A DNA stretch of 64,000 nt from contig QXWR01000004.1 in the NCBI GenBank assembly GCA_009911065.1, positions 62,001 through 126,000 on the forward strand. The letters run 5' to 3'. This DNA is from Clostridiaceae bacterium (lineage in GTDB: Bacteria; Bacillota; Clostridia; Lachnospirales; Lachnospiraceae). The position numbers and the translations under genes are program-made. The notes under the pieces were generated by a model. The model ran no database searches, was not told where the DNA came from, and saw only the letters and a program-made list of their open reading frames with translations. Each line of letters begins with the position of its first letter. Within the stretch, counting starts at the first letter, position 1. Of the stretch, positions 42,843-51,634 are shown one piece after another.

Positions 42843-43736
42843 CTAATTGTAGTAAACCCATTTTTTCTGTGCAACCATCTGGAATACGGTAATAACCATG
42901 ATGATGGCAATCAGAAGCACAACGATAGTGGAACCATAGCCTTTGTTGTTCTCCACAAAGGAGTTTTGATAGAACAGGTAAACAATCGACTGAGTCTTGT
43001 AAAGAGCAGGATTGTTTTTATCCATAACCATGAAGATCAGGTCAAATACCTGCAGTCCGCCGATGATTCTTGTGATACTTACAAAGAAAATGGTCGGAGA
43101 AAGCAGGGGAACGGTGATGTTGAAAAACTGTTCGATTCCGTTGGCGCCGTCAATATCAGCAGCTTCGTAGTAGTCACGGGGAATCTCCTGAAGTCCTGCC
43201 AAAAACAGTACCATGTTATAACCGATAATGGACCAGATACCGATTACGGCAATACTGAATACAGCAATCTTCGGATCGGAAATCCACTGAACATTTCCGC
43301 CAAACACATGGTTTAAAAGACCAAACTCGGTGTTAAACAGCCATCTCCATACCATAGCTACTGCAGCAGGAGCTGCGACCATAGGCAGGAAGAATATCGT
43401 ACGATAGGTAGACACACCCTTCATTTTCCGGTTCAGCAAGACAGCCAGAACCAGTGAAAGGGCGATAGAAAACGGCACTTCTACAATGGCATACTTGAAC
43501 GTGTTAATAACGGACTGCCATACTTCAGCATCTTTTAACAGGCGAACATAGTTTTCTGCTCCGATAAAAATGTTGCCTCTGCCAAAGTCACCGGTTTTGA
43601 AAAAGCTTTCCCAGATTGTCTGGAAGATCGGGATAATGTTTAAAACAATCAGTCCGATCATAGTGGGAAGAATAAAGAGCCATCCCCACATAAACTCATT
43701 GCGCTCCCGGCTGGTTCCTTTTTTGATATTACTCAC
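42843..43736 (-). CDS. Carbohydrate ABC transporter permease (MalF-like)
   Basis: A 297-residue six-helix permease, the partner of the MalG-type subunit. The N-terminus has FMWGWLFILPTMIGLIVLNIIPIFQTIWESF. The EAA loop is YYEAADIDGANGIEQFFNITVPLLSPT. The GTYRTIFF-like segment (VSTYRTIFFLPMVAAPAAVAMVW) is family-typical. The gene follows that for the binding protein by 78 bases on the minus strand, which completes a CUT1 import operon. Confidence 0.95.
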   Translation of the reverse strand: MSNIKKGTSRERNEFMWGWLFILPTMIGLIVLNIIPIFQTIWESFFKTGDFGRGNIFIGAENYVRLLKDAEVWQSVINTFKYAIVEVPFSIALSLVLAVLLNRKMKGVSTYRTIFFLPMVAAPAAVAMVWRWLFNTEFGLLNHVFGGNVQWISDPKIAVFSIAVIGIWSIIGYNMVLFLAGLQEIPRDYYEAADIDGANGIEQFFNITVPLLSPTIFFVSITRIIGGLQVFDLIFMVMDKNNPALYKTQSIVYLFYQNSFVENNKGYGSTIVVLLIAIIMVITVFQMVAQKKWVYYN

Positions 43737-43814
43737 AATCTCACCCCTTCTTTAGATTTTGTGCTGCTGTCTGGTCCTGTTTTGGGATGCAGGACCAGAT
43801 CAGTCAGTGATGTT

Positions 43815-45128
43815 TTATTTTTCCTCAGCGATCTTCTCGTTCATAATTTGTGTGATATTAGCACAAGCTGTAGCCATATCTTCTTCACCGTTCCAGGGCT
43901 TTTTCAGCTCTTCTACCATGGGGTTCCACCATGCCAGTGTGGATTTGGTGCAGGGACGGAATACGATGTCATCCGTGGCATCCAGATAGGGCTGTAAGTT
44001 GAACAGATCCGTGTTGTTGACCCAAGCATCAGATACGCCTTCGTATGCAGCCATGGTCACGCCAAGTTCTGCCTGTTTCTGCTGCATATCCTTGGTTGCA
44101 AACCATTCGATCAGCTGGTAAGCACCATCTGGATTCTTGGTGCCTGCGGAAGCGGACCATCCAAGACCATTGTACAGAGAAATGCTTCTTCCAGTCTCAG
44201 GATCTTTTGGAAGTCTTGCAACATCTGCATGCTGGGCAATATACTCATTGTCTTTAAAAGCAGCTACCATCCAGGAACCCTGGCTGATCATGCCGATCTT
44301 TCCGGAACCAAACAATACGTCTGTACCAGTCTCAGACATGGTGGATGCAGGAGGCATGGTATCTTTTACCAGTTTGTCAACAAATTCCATGGCAGCGATG
44401 GTCTTGGGATCGTCAAAACCAGACTTGCCTTCTTCATTGATTACACTTCCGCCCAGTGTATATACGATGTTCATCCAGGTATCCTGCTCATTGGACGGGT
44501 TGGCACAGAAACCATACTGGCTGCCGTCGTCTTTAGTCAGCTGTTTTGCAATATCATAGAACTCATCCCAAGTCCAGCTTCCGTCCGGATAAGGGATTCC
44601 AGCGGCATCAAACATATCTTTGTTGTACCAGATTGCAACGGTGTCCATATCTTTGGGAAGGGCGTAAATCTTGCCTTCATAAGTATACATATCTTTTAAA
44701 GCCTGTGGAAACTTGTCCAGTTCCAGTTTGTCGCTGGAATTGACTTTGTCTGTAATGTCCAGAAGAATACCATTGGACATGTAGCGGACTGCCTCGTTGG
44801 AGTGCATCCAGAATACGTCAGGCATGTCGCCGCCGGATGCGCCTGCTTCCAGGAGAGTCCAGTAGCTGTTCCACTCGATAACCTGAAGCTGTGTCTGGAT
44901 TCCGGTTGCAGCGGTAAAGTCATCCAGAATTTTCTGAAGTCCGGGCTGCTGTCCGTTGTCCCAGATGGCTACGGTCAGTTTGCCGCCGGCATTGCCGCCG
45001 CCCCCCCCATTGCTTCCGCCGCCATTGTCTCCGCCGCCCCCGCCGGCACTGCCGCCGCAGCCGGTCAATGAAGTGGCTGCCAAAGCTCCACAAAGAGCAA
45101 GTGCGAGAAATTTGTTGCGTTTCTTCAT
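43815..45128 (-). CDS. Sugar-binding lipoprotein of the ABC importer
   Basis: A 437-residue extracellular solute-binding protein (family 1). The signal peptide ends in lipobox LAATSLTGC with the lipid-modified Cys near residue 24. A glycine-rich linker (GGSAGGGGGDNGGGSNGGGGG) tethers the binding fold. That fold begins at KLTVAIWDNGQQPGLQKILDDF and includes YMSNGILLDITDKVN, AVIWYNKDMFDAAGIPYP-like WYNKDMFDAAGIPYP, and GSWMVAAFKDNEYIA. The linker DNA holds a run of eight C (45001-45008). It is transcribed first in the operon from a good promoter next to divergent AraC genes, so galactoside capture is the probable role. Confidence 0.93.
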   Translation of the reverse strand: MKKRNKFLALALCGALAATSLTGCGGSAGGGGGDNGGGSNGGGGGNAGGKLTVAIWDNGQQPGLQKILDDFTAATGIQTQLQVIEWNSYWTLLEAGASGGDMPDVFWMHSNEAVRYMSNGILLDITDKVNSSDKLELDKFPQALKDMYTYEGKIYALPKDMDTVAIWYNKDMFDAAGIPYPDGSWTWDEFYDIAKQLTKDDGSQYGFCANPSNEQDTWMNIVYTLGGSVINEEGKSGFDDPKTIAAMEFVDKLVKDTMPPASTMSETGTDVLFGSGKIGMISQGSWMVAAFKDNEYIAQHADVARLPKDPETGRSISLYNGLGWSASAGTKNPDGAYQLIEWFATKDMQQKQAELGVTMAAYEGVSDAWVNNTDLFNLQPYLDATDDIVFRPCTKSTLAWWNPMVEELKKPWNGEEDMATACANITQIMNEKIAEEK

Positions 45129-45175
45129 AGTAATTACCTCCCGTGTTCGTCATATTGACTTAATTTATTGAGATA

Positions 45176-45204
45176 ATTATATGAAAAGATAACAATATTG
45201 TCTA
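45176..45204 (-). promoter_or_regulatory. Promoter of the galactoside importer operon
   Basis: On the minus strand TAGACA (45204-45199) and consensus TATAAT (45181-45176) are spaced by 17 bases, 48 bases before the binding-protein start. Confidence 0.65.
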
Positions 45205-45237
45205 TGGATAACTGACTATAAAAATTAAATATTTAAC

Positions 45238-45270
45238 ATGGAAAAATGAACAAGGATATGGAAAAATGAA
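45238..45270. promoter_or_regulatory. Phased direct repeat, likely AraC-regulator operator
   Basis: ATGGAAAAATGAA occurs at 45238-45250 and again at 45258-45270, exactly 20 bases apart, about two helix turns. AraC-family proteins usually bind such direct half-sites. The pair lies between the importer promoter and the first AraC gene. A 12-bp palindrome AAAATCGATTTT (45300-45311) lies nearby. A TATAAT for the AraC gene is at 45282-45287, so copy two overlaps its -35 region. Confidence 0.55.
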
Positions 45271-45371
45271 TCGGTTTGGTGTATAATATGATTAAATGTA
45301 AAATCGATTTTCCAGTGTCAAAGTTATCGGCCATTGTTGAATTTTACTAAAAAACTGGAGGAATGAATTTT

Positions 45372-46280
45372 ATGAGAAATGTCAAGTATACCGATTCTGC
45401 CCAGTTCCGCTGCTTGGAGCATCTGCGGGGAAGCTATATGGATCTTTATTTGATTCATTGTGGTTTGGAACATTGTCTTCCCACTCATGCCATTGGGCGT
45501 TCCATAAGAGAGGAATATATTATCCATTTTGTTTTGGACGGAAAAGGTTCCTACACAGCCAATGGGATTACTTATTTTCTTACAGCCAACCAGATGTTTT
45601 TAATTCGCCCCGGAGAGGAGAACCGCTATGCTGCAGACCCAGAGGAACCCTGGACTTATGCCTGGGTTGGGTTTGACGGCATCCGTGCAGAGGCAATCTT
45701 AAAGAATTGCGGTTTTTCCAAACAGTCCTATGTGCTTCCATTCAAGAACCGGGAGCTGGTGGTAGAGCAGATCAATGCAATTTTAAGTTCAATTCAGCTT
45801 TCTTTTTCCAATGATTTAAAAAGAAATTCTTCCCTGATGATGCTGTTGGCATTGTTGGTGGAAAATTACAGCCATGATTACCTGAATCAGAAAAGCGGTT
45901 CCGGACGATATGATTATAGCAGTAATGTATATGTGGAGCAGGCGATTGATTACGTTAAGTGGAAACATAGTTATGGGATTAACGTGTCGGATATTGCAGA
46001 TTATGTGGGAATCAGTCGCACTTACTTAAATCACGTGTTCCAGAAGGAGCTGGGCCTTTCTGCTCAGAAATTTCTCATGGATTTCCGCCTTCACAAGGCA
46101 GCGAATCTTCTTATTTCCACAGAACTGCCAGTAACAGAAGTTTCCGCTGCCGTGGGGTATGAGGATTCTTTGGCATTTTCCAAGGCATTTAAGAAAAAGT
46201 TTGAGTTAAGTCCTAAGAATTACAGAAGCCATAAGGAAACTATAGATAAATTTACAGAGAAGCAGCCGCCGATTGAGTAG
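45372..46280 (+). CDS. AraC-family transcriptional regulator
   Basis: A 302-residue regulator. The N-terminal cupin-like sugar-sensing domain has REEYIIHFVLDGKGSYTANGITYFLTANQMFLIRPGEENRYAADPEEPWTYAWVGFDG. The C-terminal double helix-turn-helix has INVSDIADYVGISRTYLNHVFQKELGLSAQKFLMDFRLHKAANLL and VTEVSAAVGYEDSLAFSKAFKKKFELSPKNYR. The ATG at 45372 suits the GGAGG site; ATG 45363 is too close to it. It is divergent from the importer operon and followed by a paralogue 9 bases downstream. It is the probable activator of galactoside uptake, as MsmR or RafR are in streptococci. Confidence 0.9.
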   Translation: MRNVKYTDSAQFRCLEHLRGSYMDLYLIHCGLEHCLPTHAIGRSIREEYIIHFVLDGKGSYTANGITYFLTANQMFLIRPGEENRYAADPEEPWTYAWVGFDGIRAEAILKNCGFSKQSYVLPFKNRELVVEQINAILSSIQLSFSNDLKRNSSLMMLLALLVENYSHDYLNQKSGSGRYDYSSNVYVEQAIDYVKWKHSYGINVSDIADYVGISRTYLNHVFQKELGLSAQKFLMDFRLHKAANLLISTELPVTEVSAAVGYEDSLAFSKAFKKKFELSPKNYRSHKETIDKFTEKQPPIE

Positions 46281-46289
46281 GGAGGAAGT

Positions 46290-47186
46290 ATGGAACAATC
46301 ATTTGTTCTGCAGTTGACCAACCGGCAGATTCAGGATTTTTATCTGTGTTTCTGCGGATATGAAAAGTGTGATAAACTCCACCGTTTTGGTCCTGCCGTT
46401 CGTCCTAATTATGTGGTTCATTATATTTTAGAGGGTGAAGGGGAATATGTGGTGGATGAGAGACGCTACCATTTAAAGGCAGGACAGGGGTTTCTCATTG
46501 AACCGAATACGGTAACATTTTACCGGGCATGTCCGGACAACCCCTGGACTTACGTATGGGTAGGGTTTTCCGGACCCAGGGCGCCGGAATATTTGTATCA
46601 GATGGGATTGAATCACAATCATCTGGTGTTTGGAAGCAATGAAGGAGAGAGGATTCGTCAACTGGTTCTTACCATGCTAAAGCATAATAAAAACAGCCTG
46701 AAGAATGAATTTTATCTTCATGGGCTGTTTTATGAATTTTTGTCCTGTCTGGTAGAGGAAAATCAGCCTCAGCAGCAATACGATCCGGACCATCACAGGG
46801 AGAATATCAACAAATATTTAAGAGAGGCCGTGGCTTATATTCAGCAGCATTTTTCCGAGGGACTTCAGGTGTCTGATATAGCAGACCAGGTGGCAGTAAG
46901 CAGGGGATATCTGTATCAGATTTTTAACGAGACTTTGGGAGTATCGCCCAAAGAGTATCTGACAAATTTCTCCATTACCCGGGCTACGGAACTTCTTACC
47001 TTAAGCGACCAGCCAGTGGAAGACGTGGCAGAAAGCTGCGGATTCCGGAATCCGGCAGCTTTTTCAGCAATTTTTAAAAGACGCATGGGGGTAACTCCCA
47101 CCAAATACCGCAGCACGGTCTCAGCTTCTTACCGGGAAAGGCTGCAAAAAGAATTGGGCAGCCTTTGGCCGGCAGGGGAAAGCTAA
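46290..47186 (+). CDS. AraC-family transcriptional regulator (second copy)
   Basis: A 298-residue paralogue of the preceding regulator with the same build. The cupin part is PNYVVHYILEGEGEYVVDERRYHLKAGQGFLIEPNTVTFYRACPDNPWTYVWVGFSG. The HTH part is LQVSDIADQVAVSRGYLYQIFNETLGVSPKEYLTNFSITRATELL and VEDVAESCGFRNPAAFSAIFKRRMGVTPTKYR. The start at 46290 has GGAGGAAG. It lies 9 bases after the first AraC gene, so both are on one mRNA, and runs toward the second alpha-galactosidase gene. The tandem pair may have arisen by duplication and may sense different sugars or act on the two halves of the locus. Confidence 0.9.
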   Translation: MEQSFVLQLTNRQIQDFYLCFCGYEKCDKLHRFGPAVRPNYVVHYILEGEGEYVVDERRYHLKAGQGFLIEPNTVTFYRACPDNPWTYVWVGFSGPRAPEYLYQMGLNHNHLVFGSNEGERIRQLVLTMLKHNKNSLKNEFYLHGLFYEFLSCLVEENQPQQQYDPDHHRENINKYLREAVAYIQQHFSEGLQVSDIADQVAVSRGYLYQIFNETLGVSPKEYLTNFSITRATELLTLSDQPVEDVAESCGFRNPAAFSAIFKRRMGVTPTKYRSTVSASYRERLQKELGSLWPAGES

Positions 47187-47200
47187 GAAAGGTTTTATAG

Positions 47201-49435
47201 TTATTCTGCAGTCAATACATAGATTTTGGACCAGAAGTCTGTGCAGATTTCAAAGCCCTCTTCTGGCTGTCCGCTGCAGGGCTGTCCGGCAGAGGCATCG
47301 GTGGTAATGAGACCAACGCTCATCAGTTCGTCGCCCATATGGATTTTTCCAGTCTTGTCCACCAGGTAGGACAGATTGGGATTCAGGCCCTTTAAGTGAA
47401 GTCTCCGGTACTCGCAGTTTACATCATTGAGAGTCTTATAATAGCCGATAACCGCGGTTTTCTGATCATCGGACACGGCCATCCATGCGGCGATATTGCT
47501 TTCAAACGGACTTAAAAGCCTGTAGAACGTACCAAACTGAAGCACAGACCGATATTGTTTCATAAACCGAATCTGCTCCCGGACCATCTTTCTTTCCTCG
47601 TCCGTCAGTTTCTGTAAATCCAATTCATAGCCAAATGCGCCAAAATAGGCCACGTTTCCCCGGGTAGCCAGAGGCGTGTTGCGGAACAGCTGGTGGTTTG
47701 GCACAGCCGATACATGCGCGCCCATACTGACAATGGGATAGCCAAAGCTGGTTCCATATTGAATTTTGATTCGCTCCGCCGCATCGGAATCGTCGCTGGT
47801 CCAGCACTGGGGCGCATAGTAAAGCATACCTGCATCAAACCGGGCGCCGCCGGAAGCACAAGATTCAAACAGGATGTGAGGGAAATTCTTTATAAACCGT
47901 TCATACAAGGAATAAAGTCCCAGTATATACCGATGGAATACCTCTCCTTGTTGGGCTGGCGCCAAAGCCAGAGAATAACACTCTGTAATGGAACGGTTCA
48001 TGTCCCATTTAATATAGGAAACTTTGGACTCAGACAAGATCTTTGCAACCATGTCGTAGATGCAGTCCACTACCTCTGGCCGGGAAAAATCCAACACATA
48101 TTGATGTCTTCCATGGCAGGATTTACGTCCGGGAGTCTGTAAAATCCATTCTGGATGCGCCCGGTACAGATCGCTGTCCATATTTACCATCTCTAATTCC
48201 ACCCAAAGGCCGAATTTTAAACCTAACGCCTCAATTTTTTCGGATAATCCTTTAATTCCGTTGGGCAGGCGTTCGGTGTTGGCATACCAGTCTCCCAGTC
48301 CGGCATGATCGTCATTCCGCTCTCCAAACCATCCGTCGTCCAGAACAAACAGCTCCACTCCGTCTTCTTTGGCGGCTCTGGCAATTTCCACCAGCCGGTC
48401 CTCATCAAAATCAAAATAAGTCGCTTCCCAGTTGTTGAGAAGAACCGGACGGACCTTGTCTCTCCACTGTCCTCTGGCAAGACGGCTGCGGTACAGGCGG
48501 TGGAAGGTCTGGCTCATGCCGTTTAATCCCTGGTCAGAGTAGACCATCACCGCTTCCGGAGTCTGGAATTTCTCACCAGGTTTTAAGTTCCAGGTAAAAC
48601 CAAAAGGATTGATACCTAACATAATGCGGGTTACATTATAAGTATCTACTTCGGCCTGTGCCAGGAAATTGCCGCTGTATATGAGAGAAAAGCCAAGAAC
48701 TTCACCTTGGAACTCGTCGGCAGTGGGACGCTTTAGCACAATAAAAGGATTGTGGGTATGGCTGGAGTGGCCGCGGGTGCTGCTGACTGCCTGGATTCCC
48801 TGTTCCAGACGGCGGATTTTTACCTGGCGCTCTCTGGACCAGGCGCCGGAAAACTGAATCCAGTCATAGCTGCAGTCCGGCAAATCCAGGCTGGCGCTCA
48901 TAGCCCGTGTAAGGTCAAAGGTATCATCTGTGGGATTCTCAAACCGGGCGCTTCTGGCAATGGCTCCTTCCTGACTGAAAATCGTGTAGAGAAGAACCAG
49001 CTTTATGCCTAAAAGTTCATCCTTTAAAGTTACTTCCAGGGTGTCAGCTTCTTCGTCGGATTCGGTGTAGGTAGCTGGAAGTCCCTGCAAAGAAGGCTTT
49101 CCAGAATAAATCCGGTGGGAAAGATAAGTAAAGTTGGTAATACGGCTGCCGTCCGGCTGTAAGATTTCCATAGCAGGAAGTTTATAATCGGAAGTACCGT
49201 AAACCGGATATTCCTGTTTAATGTGTTCCAGAGAAAAGGCGTAACCTTCCGACTGATAAGAAGTCATGGGCCGGTAGCAGGTTTCCAACAGGTGGTCAAA
49301 ATCCTTCCGGTCCTGAATCCGGGAACCAAAATACAGTTGTCCCAAGTGGCCGTTGTCAAGAATTTTTATAATATAACTGATCTTGTCATTATACAGATGA
49401 AACTCTTTTGAGGTTTCGTGAAAAAGGATTGCCAT
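47201..49435 (-). CDS. Alpha-galactosidase, glycoside hydrolase family 36 (second enzyme)
   Basis: A 744-residue intracellular GH36 enzyme. The catalytic barrel includes NNWEATYFDFDEDRLVEIARAAKEDGVELFVLDDGWFGERNDD, the nucleophile Asp in YIKWDMNRSITE and the acid/base Asp in TSDDSDAAERIKIQYGTSFGYP. It is related to but clearly distinct from the first enzyme, so it is not a recent copy. It has its own upstream region: on the minus strand a TATAAT near 49471-49476, and GGAGGT before the ATG at 49435. It stands convergent with the AraC genes. The two enzymes may differ in chain length or linkage preference. Confidence 0.95.
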   Translation of the reverse strand: MAILFHETSKEFHLYNDKISYIIKILDNGHLGQLYFGSRIQDRKDFDHLLETCYRPMTSYQSEGYAFSLEHIKQEYPVYGTSDYKLPAMEILQPDGSRITNFTYLSHRIYSGKPSLQGLPATYTESDEEADTLEVTLKDELLGIKLVLLYTIFSQEGAIARSARFENPTDDTFDLTRAMSASLDLPDCSYDWIQFSGAWSRERQVKIRRLEQGIQAVSSTRGHSSHTHNPFIVLKRPTADEFQGEVLGFSLIYSGNFLAQAEVDTYNVTRIMLGINPFGFTWNLKPGEKFQTPEAVMVYSDQGLNGMSQTFHRLYRSRLARGQWRDKVRPVLLNNWEATYFDFDEDRLVEIARAAKEDGVELFVLDDGWFGERNDDHAGLGDWYANTERLPNGIKGLSEKIEALGLKFGLWVELEMVNMDSDLYRAHPEWILQTPGRKSCHGRHQYVLDFSRPEVVDCIYDMVAKILSESKVSYIKWDMNRSITECYSLALAPAQQGEVFHRYILGLYSLYERFIKNFPHILFESCASGGARFDAGMLYYAPQCWTSDDSDAAERIKIQYGTSFGYPIVSMGAHVSAVPNHQLFRNTPLATRGNVAYFGAFGYELDLQKLTDEERKMVREQIRFMKQYRSVLQFGTFYRLLSPFESNIAAWMAVSDDQKTAVIGYYKTLNDVNCEYRRLHLKGLNPNLSYLVDKTGKIHMGDELMSVGLITTDASAGQPCSGQPEEGFEICTDFWSKIYVLTAE

Positions 49436-49524
49436 AATAATATACCTCCGTTTGTATGTACTTTCATTATAGCGGAATAAAGGATTTTGAAAAGAGGTTT
49501 ATGTATGGCAAAGTATCAAAAATG

Positions 49525-51309
49525 TTAATAGCTTGTTATAAAATTTGTTTTTGGAGAAGGTGAAAGCAATCGCTGCTTCTTTAACAGGGCGAAGAAACTT
49601 TCTTCCGGCATGGGTTTTGCATAATAATAGCCCTGTACCTGATCGCATCCGATTTTGCGGAGCAGGTCAATCTGTTCCTGAGTTTCCACGCCTTCTGCCA
49701 AAAGGCCCAGTTTCAGCTTATGAGCCATGGAGACCACCTGTTCCAGAATAAGCTTTCCCTTGGCAGATACCATCATGTTTTCCATAAATTTGCGGTCTAA
49801 TTTGATTACGTCAAAAGGAGTCTCCAAAAGAATATTAAGAGAGGAGTAACCGCTTCCAAAGTCGTCCATCAAAAGGGTATAGCCTTCTTCTTTTAGCTTC
49901 AGGGCTTTCTGGCTTACCTGGTAATTGCCGGCAGTTTCCGTGATCTCCAACTCCAACAAAGATTTGGGGATGTTATTTTGTCTGATCAAATCCGAGAGTA
50001 CCTGGATGCATTCGTTGTCCTTTAAATGGATTCGGGATACATTGACGGAAACCGGACAGGGGAGGACATTTGCATCCTGACATTTTTTTATAAATAGGCA
50101 GGCTTCCCTCCAGATATAGTAATCGACTTTTTTGATAAAGCCATTTTCTTCAATAACTGGAATGAACTGGTCTGGATAAATCATTCCCCGTTCCGGATGA
50201 CTCCACCGCACCAGCGCCTCTGCTCCTATAATCTCATTTTTTGTAATGCTGTATTTGGGCTGGAGATACATTTGAAACTGTCGGTTTTCAATGGCTGTCT
50301 GCATATTTTCTTCGATAAATTTCCGGCTGTAGAGGGAATCTTTATATTGTTCTTTATAGAATGAAATATTTGTCAGTACATTTTTCTTGGCAGCTCTTCT
50401 TGCCATGTTGGTGCGGTCCTCCATCTGGCGAAGTTCCATATTCTTGTCGTCCACCCTGTAGATACCATAAGATATGCGGAGGGTTACATTTTTGAAGGTG
50501 CATATATGGGCGTCCAGCCGACGGACAAAATCCACCAGATCTTTCTTTTGATTGTATTCTGTGACGACCATAAACACATCCCCCCTAAGGTTGGCAAAGA
50601 ACTGATTTTTATGACAGAGCTGCTTTAACTGGTTCGTAATAAAATACAGGACTTCATCACCAAACTTCTCTCCGTAAAGGTCATTGATCAGTTTGAATTT
50701 GCTGATGTCAAACTGAATAAATCCAATCCCTCGTGCGGAAGAGAACAGAAGATTGTTTACGTTTTTCCGGAAGGTATGCAGCTTGCTCATGTTTAAGAGG
50801 GCATTTTTTAAATTTTGATTTTCAGGAATATCTTCCACTTCCAGGGCGCTTTCCACCATATCCTTGAGATAGGATTCCAGCATTTCTTCCAGAATTTCAA
50901 TACTGACATGAATGGCTTTGGGACATTGACGGGAAAATAGTCCTTCTTTTCGAATCACAGCCATGTCTTCTGGATTGGTTATATCTTTTCCTAAAATGTC
51001 CCTGCAATTCATACAGCCATTCATTCTTTGAGCGAAACGGCGGATAAATTCCTCTGTCTTCTGATTGCTGTAAATCTCACGGTCTCTGTCCTGAGAGTCA
51101 TAAAAGCCCATGGCAAGACCAAGTATCATTAAAGAGCTGGAAACACAGCCGCACACGCCGCCCTGGCGCATACCTCCCCCAAAGCAGGTACTGATTTTAA
51201 ATGCGGTTTTTAAATTCATCTGGAAATCATCTGCAAATGCTCCAAATAATGCCTGAGAGCAGTGGTACTGCTGTTTTAAAAGCTGTTCTGCTTTTTCTTT
51301 GTGTGTCAT
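49525..51309 (-). CDS. C_GCAxxG_C_C - degenerate GGDEF - EAL fusion protein
   Basis: A 594-residue three-part protein. Residues 1-150 match the C_GCAxxG_C_C redox family, with cysteines in YHCSQALFGAF, CFGGGMRQGGVCGCVSSS, GCMNCRDILG and RQCPKAIHVSIEIL. A GGDEF-fold domain follows (~190-320), but the signature is RGDVF instead of GGDEF, so cyclase activity is unlikely. The C-terminal EAL domain is intact: GAEALVRWSHPE, ELEITETAGNY, LLMDDFGSGYSSLNIL, IKLDRKFM and AEGVETQEQIDLLRKIGC. It should cleave cyclic di-GMP. The cysteine domain may sense metal or redox state and control that cleavage. No transmembrane segment is seen. Confidence 0.9.
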   Translation of the reverse strand: MTHKEKAEQLLKQQYHCSQALFGAFADDFQMNLKTAFKISTCFGGGMRQGGVCGCVSSSLMILGLAMGFYDSQDRDREIYSNQKTEEFIRRFAQRMNGCMNCRDILGKDITNPEDMAVIRKEGLFSRQCPKAIHVSIEILEEMLESYLKDMVESALEVEDIPENQNLKNALLNMSKLHTFRKNVNNLLFSSARGIGFIQFDISKFKLINDLYGEKFGDEVLYFITNQLKQLCHKNQFFANLRGDVFMVVTEYNQKKDLVDFVRRLDAHICTFKNVTLRISYGIYRVDDKNMELRQMEDRTNMARRAAKKNVLTNISFYKEQYKDSLYSRKFIEENMQTAIENRQFQMYLQPKYSITKNEIIGAEALVRWSHPERGMIYPDQFIPVIEENGFIKKVDYYIWREACLFIKKCQDANVLPCPVSVNVSRIHLKDNECIQVLSDLIRQNNIPKSLLELEITETAGNYQVSQKALKLKEEGYTLLMDDFGSGYSSLNILLETPFDVIKLDRKFMENMMVSAKGKLILEQVVSMAHKLKLGLLAEGVETQEQIDLLRKIGCDQVQGYYYAKPMPEESFFALLKKQRLLSPSPKTNFITSY

Positions 51310-51634
51310 ATGATTACTCCATTCATGACAAGAACCGGCAGTTCCTAAGAACTGTGTGAAATGGTTGGATTTATAGGACTATTTTAACAAATAAATTGTG
51401 TTTTGTGAAGATAAATAAGGAATTTTATACAATCATTTTCCAAAAAGAAAAAAATAGTGAAAAGGCTGGAAATAAGATATTGCAAATTTTATGGAAAATA
51501 TTGCAGGAATCGTAAGAATAATGTTAATATTGTCGAAAAATATTCAGCATTCTCTAAGGTATCATTAAAGTCTTGATAAATTTTTTGTGCTATACTGGTA
51601 TCATCAAAAACAAACAGAAGGGAGCGGTGATACC
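51310..51634. other. Divergent intergenic region
   Basis: This AT-rich stretch holds no gene. A 6-bp inverted repeat CAGTTC (51339-51344) / GAACTG (51349-51354) lies in the leader of the fusion gene. TGCTATACT just before 51600 is an extended -10 for the transglycosylase gene. Nothing else was recognised. Confidence 0.4.

Noticed and set aside
45296-45313. A CcpA (cre) site at the AAAATCGATTTT palindrome
   Set aside because: The half-site spacing from the central CG is two bases too long for the usual cre consensus, so it is reported only as a palindrome.
49525-51309. A diguanylate cyclase
   Set aside because: The catalytic signature reads RGDVF, so the GGDEF part is unlikely to make cyclic di-GMP; only the EAL part looks active.
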